A DNA stretch of 8,638 bases from NCBI GenBank assembly GCA_004296925.1, contig SCVI01000057.1, positions 1 through 8,638 of the forward strand, given 5' to 3'. Under the pieces are notes generated by a model. It made no database searches. It was not told the origin of the DNA and saw only the letters and a program-made list of their open reading frames with translations. Shown piece after piece: positions 4,167 through 8,638 of the stretch. Source of the stretch: Patescibacteria group bacterium. Its GTDB lineage: Bacteria > Patescibacteriota > Minisyncoccia > Phycocordibacterales > Phycocordibacteraceae. Positions within the stretch are counted from its first letter, which is position 1. Every line of letters starts with the position of its first letter. Position numbers and translations under genes: made by a program.

Positions 4167-4775
4167 TTACGACTTCTTTGGTACCGTCCAAGGAATAGGA
4201 TACATAGAGAATTCATTCAAGAACATGCGACTGTATAGGAGTCGCGAAGCTACCTCTGCATGACACATTGCCCCAGTGAGTGCGTTGTGAGGCTTTGGTT
4301 CTTCCGGAATACCTACATATTGAAGTGCCATATCTAAATTAAGACTCGTTCTATGTTTGCTCTCATCAAACGGTGGTGTTATCGAACGATGAACCATGTG
4401 CATATACGTCAGCGTATGCGTGTCGAGCGTTCTGTGTGCAAATGGAAAGTCTATATGTCCCCTTCTGCACGCCGCGATTAAAAAATCGCGATCAAATGAT
4501 GGATTTTGACCTAAAATGGTCCAATCCCTCCTATCGACTGCCCACGCAATAAACGCCTTCACCAACTCAATTTCTGACTTCCTAGAAGGGTCTAGCGCTT
4601 CTTCCTTTGTGAACCCGTTTACCACGAGCGCCTCATCATTTATATGTGCGCCATCCCACACTCGGCATTCATCATAAAATTGACTGCCTTCGTCATCTAA
4701 ATCAATAGCACCAATAGAGAGAATGGAGTTTTTATATGGGTCAGTACCTGAGCATTCAATATCGAGTGCAATCAT
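4167..4775 (-). CDS. DEDDh exonuclease-fold protein with altered Exo III motif
   Basis: The 202-aa protein has an RNase H-like exonuclease fold. Exo I is MIALDIECSGTDP, with metal ligands Asp5 and Glu7; Exo II is NPSFDRDFL with Asp95; Exo III is PHNALTGA with His163. In DnaQ, RNase T and oligoribonuclease, Exo III reads H-x4-D, but here position 168 is Gly (GGG codon), so the last metal-binding Asp is missing. It therefore may be a weak or inactive nuclease, or may use a neighbouring acid such as Glu174. Family members trim DNA or RNA 3' ends. ATG at 4775 follows a TATACT by 6 nt and has no SD. The gene begins 34 bp after the membrane-protein stop. Confidence 0.85.
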   Translation of the reverse strand: MIALDIECSGTDPYKNSILSIGAIDLDDEGSQFYDECRVWDGAHINDEALVVNGFTKEEALDPSRKSEIELVKAFIAWAVDRRDWTILGQNPSFDRDFLIAACRRGHIDFPFAHRTLDTHTLTYMHMVHRSITPPFDESKHRTSLNLDMALQYVGIPEEPKPHNALTGAMCHAEVASRLLYSRMFLNEFSMYPIPWTVPKKS

Positions 4776-4781
4776 TCTTTT

Positions 4782-4787
4782 AGTATA
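4782..4787 (-). promoter_or_regulatory. Predicted -10 element of the exonuclease-fold gene
   Basis: TATACT on the minus strand ends exactly 6 nt before the ATG at 4775. The region 17 bp upstream (ATGTAT) is a poor -35 and overlaps the stop codon of the upstream gene. Confidence 0.5.
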
Positions 4788-4809
4788 GCAAGCAGTTTAA
4801 AGCGATACA

Positions 4810-5181
4810 TCAGCGTAAACCATTACAGTTTCCTGCTTTATACCCTGCGTTTTCGGCTAATTCCTTGGTAAGAAAATAAAGCTTATTTTCTGGTTTTATA
4901 TTCATTGCTGTTCCACACCAAGGAAAGAAATAGGTGCTACCTGTTTTAGAAGCAACATATCCAGCAGATCCTGCATTAATAAAATCTTCTTCTTTGACAC
5001 TTTGGCTCGGATAAACCACCGAAAACTCGTCATGCGAAATACTAACAACTGACAATCTTCCAATGGCAAAAGACGAGAGCCCTACAAGCACTATAATGCC
5101 CACAATAAATAGCTTATCCCAGAGCCTTATCCAAACCGGCTTGATTTTTAAGCCCAAATCCTGTATTATCCTCACACACAT
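4810..5181 (-). CDS. Single-pass membrane protein with Ada-like Cys module
   Basis: The 123-aa protein has a basic N-terminus, one transmembrane helix (about 24-41, LFIVGIIVLVGLSSFAIG) and a C-terminal domain (about 74-120). The domain pattern, GYVASKTGSTYFFPWCGTA then an IKPENKLYF strand and ELAENAGYKAGNC, resembles the small Ada-type metal-binding modules attached to secreted or membrane proteins in many bacteria. Only Cys89 and Cys119 are present, so a four-Cys zinc site is not evident; they may pair as a disulfide. The frame could extend to a TTG at 5226, but that would overlap bL27; ATG at 5181 avoids this. GTG at 5175 is another option if the mRNA is leaderless. Function unknown. Confidence 0.7.
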   Translation of the reverse strand: MCVRIIQDLGLKIKPVWIRLWDKLFIVGIIVLVGLSSFAIGRLSVVSISHDEFSVVYPSQSVKEEDFINAGSAGYVASKTGSTYFFPWCGTAMNIKPENKLYFLTKELAENAGYKAGNCNGLR

Positions 5182-5182
5182 A

Positions 5183-5190
5183 AGTATAAC
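5183..5190. promoter_or_regulatory. Overlapping divergent -10 elements (bidirectional promoter)
   Basis: AGTATAAC contains TATAAC on the plus strand (5185-5190), ending 5 nt before the bL27 ATG. It also contains TATACT on the minus strand (5188-5183), ending 1 nt before the opposing ATG at 5181. The two start codons are only 14 bp apart. -35 boxes are weak on both sides. Confidence 0.5.
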
Positions 5191-5195
5191 TTGAT

Positions 5196-5468
5196 ATGGC
5201 AACAAAAAAGGCAGCCGGCTCAGCAAAAAATCTCACAGATTCAAATCCGCAATACCTCGGAGTTAAACTCTATGCAGGGGAAAAGGCAAAGAAAGGAAGC
5301 ATCATCATCCGCCAGAGAGGAACAAAATTCATAGCTGGTAAGAACGTAGCAACAGGTAAAGACCATACGTTATATGCAGTTGAAGAAGGATTAGTTTCAT
5401 TCAAACAGATTCGAAAAATTCGCTTTGATGGCACCACCGTTGCCCGAAAAGTAGTAGACGTTAAATAA
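5196..5468 (+). CDS. rpmA: Ribosomal protein bL27
   Basis: The 90-aa protein has the bL27 hallmarks: MATKKAAGSAKN N-terminal tail, DSNPQYLGVKLYAGE, GSIIIRQRGTKFIAG and GKDHTLYAVEEGLVSF. bL27 is a 50S protein whose N-terminal tail reaches the peptidyl-transferase centre and helps position tRNA. There is no N-terminal propeptide of the Firmicutes type. It usually follows rplU (bL21); here it stands alone, divergent from a membrane protein and convergent with bL9. The ATG lies 5 nt after TATAAC with no SD, so the mRNA is probably leaderless. Length is normal for the family. Confidence 0.97.
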   Translation: MATKKAAGSAKNLTDSNPQYLGVKLYAGEKAKKGSIIIRQRGTKFIAGKNVATGKDHTLYAVEEGLVSFKQIRKIRFDGTTVARKVVDVK

Positions 5469-5478
5469 CTCAAAAAGT

Positions 5479-5510
5479 ATAAAAAACCACCCAATAGGGT
5501 GGTTTTTTAT
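5479..5510. terminator. Bidirectional terminator between bL27 and bL9
   Basis: AAAAAACCACCC (5481-5492) and GGGTGGTTTTTT (5497-5508), extended by two A-T pairs on the outside, form a 14-bp hairpin with an AATA loop. T6 on one side and A6 on the other serve both strands. The outer stem includes the bL9 stop codon (5507-5509). Confidence 0.92.
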
Positions 5511-5953
5511 TTCTTTATTACCTCAACGAATACCTCGGCTTTGGCGCTTTGCACAGCGATAATGACTCTGTGAGAACCAAGAGTTTTTATTGGACCATCT
5601 TTAAAAGTAAGAGCCGATGAATCAAGCGATACATTGTATTCTTTTGCAATTGCTTCAATAACAGTTTTAGCGTGAATTGTTTCAAACAACTTCTCTTTCT
5701 CATTCGCCTTTGCAATCACTTGTATTGTTTTTCCATTTAAATCTGCCAAGGCCCGCTTTGCAAACGCCTCATCAAGAGCTATTTTACTTTGCACTGCATT
5801 TTTTTCACGTTCAAACTTTTTTAGGTTCTCTACCGTTGCAGGAAGTGCGAGTTTCCTTGGAATCAACACATTTTGGGCGTATCCATCAGCAACAGTGACC
5901 AAAGTCCCCCTCTGTCCCACTTTCTTTACATCAGCAATGAGAATAACCTTCAT
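5507..5953 (-). CDS. rplI: Ribosomal protein bL9
   Basis: The 148-aa length is typical. The N-terminal rRNA-binding domain carries MKVILIADVKKVGQRG and DGYAQNVLIPRKLA (23-36), the bL9 signature. A charged connecting helix (about 41-75) and a C-terminal domain (76-148) follow; the usual KLFGSVT segment reads KLFETIH here. bL9 binds 23S rRNA domain V near the L1 stalk and helps maintain reading frame. The typical rpsF-ssb-rpsR-rplI order is not seen; S41 protease lies 50 bp upstream on the same strand, and dnaB is about 2.4 kb away on the other strand. A promoter with TATACT ending 6 nt before ATG suggests its own near-leaderless transcript. Confidence 0.97.
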   Translation of the reverse strand: MKVILIADVKKVGQRGTLVTVADGYAQNVLIPRKLALPATVENLKKFEREKNAVQSKIALDEAFAKRALADLNGKTIQVIAKANEKEKLFETIHAKTVIEAIAKEYNVSLDSSALTFKDGPIKTLGSHRVIIAVQSAKAEVFVEVIKK

Positions 5954-5959
5954 ACCTCT

Positions 5960-5988
5960 AGTATAACTTTGCTTACATCATTCAGCAA
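5960..5988 (-). promoter_or_regulatory. Predicted promoter of bL9
   Basis: On the minus strand TTGCTG (5988-5983), 17 bp, TATACT (5965-5960). The -10 ends 6 nt before the ATG. The intervening AGAGGT touches the start codon and is too close to act as a normal SD. Confidence 0.6.
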
Positions 5989-6003
5989 AGACACTCTAAT
6001 ATT

Positions 6004-7224
6004 CTATTTTCCTTGCAACAAGAATTCTGCTGCACGTTCTAATTGCGGATCTTTTTCTGCTTCCCTATCTTCTTTTGTCATCTCAACCTCTATGTCCGGT
6101 GTAATACCTTCATGCGAAATAGACAAACCGTTTGGTGTAAGCCAACGCGCAATTGTAATTTTAAGCGAGGTATCAGGGGTTACATTAAAGAGCTGTTGCA
6201 CTGAACCTTTACCGAAGGACTTAGCACCCACAAGAGTTGCTTTGCCGTGGTCTCTAAGTGCCCCTGAAAGAATTTCAGAAGCAGATGCTGAACCTTGGTC
6301 AATCAAGATTGCAAGTTTTAAGGAATCATTGAACACATCGTAACCACGAGACCGACTCACGTCTGGGGCTCGCTTCGTGCCATAATCTTCAGTCACAATT
6401 ATCTTCCCTACCGGTAAAAACCAACTGGCAATATCAACCGCAACTTCAAGATATCCTCCTGGATTGCCACGTAAGTCAATAATCAGCTTATCAGAACCGC
6501 TATTAGCAAACTCGCGTATTGCGCCCCTAAATTTATCTGATGCATTCGCATTAAAAGTAAAAAGACGGATAACAAACACTCCGTCTGGGCGGTTAGTTGT
6601 TTCAATCGTTGGGAGTGCAATAGTAGCTCTGGTTATCTCAACATCGAAAGGGACAGATCCTTCGCGACCTATGAGGAGTGTCACTACGGTGCCTCCTTTT
6701 CCACGTATCACACTTACTGCATCTTCTACAGAAATACCAGTAGTGTCCTTCCCATCAATCTTTAATACTACGTCGCCACTCTGGATACCCGCTCCCTCAG
6801 CTGGACTACCTTTTAATGGAGAGATTACCGTGAGAAAACCATTCTTTATGCCAATTTCCATACCAACTCCTTCAAAATCACCTTGAACCTGTGAGTCAAA
6901 GATCTTTTTCTCTTTTGGTGGGAAAAAAGTGGTATAAGGATCTCCGTAAGAACTCGCGAGTCCCTGTATGGCACCCCATACCCTGTCTTCATTTGTACCT
7001 ACAGGTATAGTGGTAGTGCCAGAAGCAAAATTTTCATCAAGAAGTTTCCACGCCTTAAAAAATGGCTGCAGATTTGCATCTTCATATCGACCAGTCGCTT
7101 GGGGAGACCCTGCATTCCAGGGCAATACACCAATTGATTGAGAACCAGCAAAAAACGCTAGCGTCGAGGCTATGAAAACACTAATAAACAGAGTCTTAGT
7201 TCCGAAAGTTTTTTGCTCTTTCAT
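6004..7224 (-). CDS. S41 family C-terminal processing protease (CtpA/Prc-like)
   Basis: From the ATG at 7224 the protein has 406 aa: a membrane signal anchor (about 8-28), a helical region, a PDZ domain (about 112-200, with SPAEGAGIQSGDVVLKIDG) and an S41 protease domain (about 215-382). The Ser-Lys-Gln catalytic set is visible as Ser314 in GSASASEIL, Lys339 in SFGKGSVQQ and Gln343. LRGNPGGYLEVAVDIA is another family signature. Such enzymes cleave proteins near their C-terminus outside the cytoplasmic membrane. The frame extends to a TTG at 7296, but ATG at 7224 gives a canonical anchor (MKEQKTFGTKTLF then hydrophobic) and follows a -10-like CATAAT by 7 nt. No terminator separates it from bL9, 50 bp downstream. 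Confidence 0.94.
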   Translation of the reverse strand: MKEQKTFGTKTLFISVFIASTLAFFAGSQSIGVLPWNAGSPQATGRYEDANLQPFFKAWKLLDENFASGTTTIPVGTNEDRVWGAIQGLASSYGDPYTTFFPPKEKKIFDSQVQGDFEGVGMEIGIKNGFLTVISPLKGSPAEGAGIQSGDVVLKIDGKDTTGISVEDAVSVIRGKGGTVVTLLIGREGSVPFDVEITRATIALPTIETTNRPDGVFVIRLFTFNANASDKFRGAIREFANSGSDKLIIDLRGNPGGYLEVAVDIASWFLPVGKIIVTEDYGTKRAPDVSRSRGYDVFNDSLKLAILIDQGSASASEILSGALRDHGKATLVGAKSFGKGSVQQLFNVTPDTSLKITIARWLTPNGLSISHEGITPDIEVEMTKEDREAEKDPQLERAAEFLLQGK

Positions 7225-7231
7225 TCTGGGT

Positions 7232-7240
7232 ATTATGCCA
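7232..7240 (-). promoter_or_regulatory. Predicted extended -10 of the S41 gene
   Basis: On the minus strand TGG then CATAAT (7237-7232) ends 7 nt before the ATG at 7224; the overlapping TAATAC ends 5 nt before it. There is no clear -35. Confidence 0.4.
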
Positions 7241-7314
7241 TAAGAATAATAGCGCTCTAGATAGTTTCTTCCCCACTTACTGATCGTTTTAAACAAAATA
7301 TAGATTGAAAACGG

Positions 7315-7320
7315 TATACT
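7315..7320 (+). promoter_or_regulatory. Predicted -10 element of corA
   Basis: TATACT ends exactly 6 nt before the ATG at 7327, the same arrangement as for the bL9 and exonuclease-fold genes. The stretch 17 bp upstream is A-rich with no good -35. Confidence 0.5.
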
Positions 7321-7326
7321 GAACTA

Positions 7327-8241
7327 ATGATAAATAGATTTGAATACGAAGGCATTACATGGGTAGACATTGAAAATCCCACACCAGAAGAAATTGGTGA
7401 AATAGGGCAAGAATTTTCTCTTGGACAACTTCTCACTCATGAATTACTCGCCCCAACACTAAAACCGCGCGTTGATATCTACCCAGACTCAGTCTATACA
7501 CTTTTACATTTTCCGGCACGTAGACACACTCACGGAAACAAAACCGTACACGAAGTAGATTTTGTTATTGGGAAACAATTTGTTATTACCGTTCACTACG
7601 ATACTGTTGAAGCATTACTAGACTTTTCACGCTCATTTGAGGCGGCAATGCTTCTCAAGAGAAAAGCTGGGAAGCTTCACAGTGGCCATATATTCTTTGA
7701 AATAACAGAACGACTCTACCGTGGAGTTGAGTACGAACTAGATGCCATTGAAGATTCTATTACAACGATTGAAAACGCTATTTTCTCTCAGCGCGAACGC
7801 GCTATGGTTGTTGCAATTTCAAACGTGAGTCGTGAACTCATTGATCAAAAACGTACACTTTCAATGCACACCAATGTATTAAGCTCTCTTGAGCAAGTAG
7901 GTATTTCTCTCTTTGGTGAAGAGTTTGGTACATATCTTCGCGGTATTTCTGCATTTCATTTCCGCGCACACCAACGAGCTCTTTCCCTCATGGATACAAT
8001 AAATGAATTGAGGAGCACAAACGATTCTCTGCTTACTACGCGACAAAACGAAATCACAAAAAACCTCACCATCATGGCATTTGTTACTTTCCCGTTCTCC
8101 CTTATTGCTGCGATATTTGGTATGAATACCAACAACACTCCGGTAGTGAGTGAACCAAACGGTTTTTGGATTATTGTGAGCGCTATGATTCTCTTGATGA
8201 GCGTGTTCTTTGTGTACTTTAAAGCGAAACGTTGGTTCTAG
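7327..8241 (+). CDS. corA: CorA-type magnesium/divalent cation channel
   Basis: The 304-aa protein has the family layout: a cytoplasmic alpha/beta N-terminal domain (about 1-125), long stalk helices (about 125-245) and two C-terminal transmembrane helices (about 246-264 and 279-297). The signature GMN (265-267) lies at the end of helix 1 in AAIFGMNTNN. CorA pentamers conduct Mg2+, and some members Co2+ or Ni2+. The tail is basic (FKAKRWF), as expected on the cytoplasmic side. The loop residues after GMN are TNNTPVVSEPNG, without the classical MPEL sequence, which occurs in many divergent CorA proteins; the substrate is thus Mg2+ by family inference only. It is divergent from the S41 gene, with a 102-bp gap. 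Confidence 0.94.
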   Translation: MINRFEYEGITWVDIENPTPEEIGEIGQEFSLGQLLTHELLAPTLKPRVDIYPDSVYTLLHFPARRHTHGNKTVHEVDFVIGKQFVITVHYDTVEALLDFSRSFEAAMLLKRKAGKLHSGHIFFEITERLYRGVEYELDAIEDSITTIENAIFSQRERAMVVAISNVSRELIDQKRTLSMHTNVLSSLEQVGISLFGEEFGTYLRGISAFHFRAHQRALSLMDTINELRSTNDSLLTTRQNEITKNLTIMAFVTFPFSLIAAIFGMNTNNTPVVSEPNGFWIIVSAMILLMSVFFVYFKAKRWF

Positions 8242-8351
8242 ATACATTAATTTTAGATAGTTTTTAAGCCACTTATTTAAAAAGTGGATATCTCGGTGTA
8301 CAACTCTCCGTATAACCGACTCTTTGGTTCGATGAGTGATCTGGCGGTAAG

Positions 8352-8360
8352 TGTTACAAT
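8352..8360 (+). promoter_or_regulatory. Predicted extended -10 promoter of dnaB
   Basis: TGT followed by TACAAT (8355-8360) is an extended -10 ending 8 nt before the dnaB ATG at 8369. No good -35 is seen at the usual distance, which extended -10 promoters can tolerate. Confidence 0.5.
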
Positions 8361-8368
8361 CACTTTTC

Positions 8369-8638
8369 ATGACGAATTACGGCGCACGCGTACCACCACA
8401 ATCAAACGATGCAGAGCGAGCACTCTTGGGCTCTGTGATGCTCAAACCTGACGGTATACACGAGGTGACGGACTTTGTTTCTTCTGATTCTTTTTATGTT
8501 GAAAAACATAGGATTATTTTTCGTGCATTTATCGACCTCGCGTCCGGAAGTAATCCTATAGATCTCCTTTCAACGGCGAACCGCCTCAAAGAAATGGGAG
8601 AGTTAGAGAGAGCGGGCGGTAACTCATACCTCGCAGAG
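8369..8638 (+). CDS. dnaB: Replicative DNA helicase DnaB, N-terminal part
   Basis: Ninety in-frame codons run from ATG at 8369 to the window edge. Residues 9-24 (PPQSNDAERALLGSVM) are the conserved DnaB start, followed by FVSSDSFYVEKHRIIFRAF and PIDLLSTANRLKEMGELERAGG, all in the N-terminal collar domain that binds primase and stabilises the hexamer. The ATPase domain lies beyond the window. No SD precedes the ATG. It is separated from corA by 127 bp, which holds only a weak hairpin (8269-8287). Confidence 0.95.
   Translation, partial: MTNYGARVPPQSNDAERALLGSVMLKPDGIHEVTDFVSSDSFYVEKHRIIFRAFIDLASGSNPIDLLSTANRLKEMGELERAGGNSYLAE

Noticed and set aside
4800..4812. Recoded TGA (genetic code 25) at the end of the membrane protein
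   Set aside because: Reading through TGA would add only about ten residues to the next TAA and run into the exonuclease promoter; no conserved gene here needs TGA as a sense codon.
5873..6343. Plus-strand open frame across the S41/bL9 junction
   Set aside because: It is antisense to two well-supported genes, Ser/Leu-rich with no motif, as expected from reverse reading of their codons.
8269..8287. CCACTT/AAGTGG hairpin after corA as terminator
   Set aside because: The stem is only 6 bp with a 7-nt loop and no T tract follows on either strand.
7879..8370. Long open frame antisense to corA
   Set aside because: It overlaps the C-terminal half of a clear CorA gene, is rich in Cys/His/Lys without any domain pattern, and would need to cross the dnaB promoter; it is a shadow frame.
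1..8638. CRISPR array, insertion sequence, integrase or attachment site
   Set aside because: No regularly spaced direct repeats, transposase motifs, terminal inverted repeats or recombinase genes were seen.

Overview
The window looks like chromosomal DNA from a Candidate Phyla Radiation bacterium (Patescibacteria, probably a Parcubacteria-type lineage). This is inferred from gene content and style, not from a database match. Genes are AT-rich, compact and mostly standalone, with few Shine-Dalgarno (SD) sequences. Typical small-genome core genes are present: bL27, bL9, the DnaB N-terminus, CorA, a CtpA-type S41 protease, a TIGR00730/LOG protein and DoxX. Presence of bL9 argues against those CPR lineages reported to lack it. 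TGA appears to be an ordinary stop (it ends the gene at 4810), which fits genetic code 11.

Region 1 (1-1480) is an island of very small, unrecognised genes. On the minus strand it holds a 37-codon Cys-containing ORF (69-182) ending at a strong hairpin terminator (15-51). A tight run of four tiny ORFs (1476 down to 778) follows the same logic; the first three are Cys-rich zinc-finger-like proteins, and the run ends at a terminator with a T6 tract (728-751). On the plus strand there is a 60-codon highly basic ORF with a good promoter. Two micro-ORFs follow it with near-consensus SD sequences, otherwise rare here. Most of these ORFs are not found by length-based gene calling.

Region 2 (1480-3400) has DoxX (+) converging on an HtrA-like trypsin protease without PDZ or signal peptide (-). 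Upstream of that is a small membrane-anchored or secreted lysozyme-like transglycosylase (-). The protease has a consensus promoter whose -35 box lies inside the terminator hairpin of the preceding gene.

Region 3 (3400-5200) is a minus-strand run: a single-pass membrane protein with an Ada-like Cys module, a DEDDh exonuclease-fold protein missing one catalytic Asp, and a LOG-family Rossmann protein. A terminator at 3224-3248 closes it.

Region 4 (5196-8638) has bL27 (+) converging on bL9 (-) through a shared terminator, S41 protease (-) upstream of bL9, CorA (+) divergent from it, and the start of DnaB (+), cut by the window edge.

The strongest window-wide signal is promoter placement. For at least eight genes a good -10 hexamer ends 5-8 nt before the start codon, exactly 6 nt in five of them. 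Transcription would then begin at or next to the ATG, implying pervasive leaderless mRNAs.
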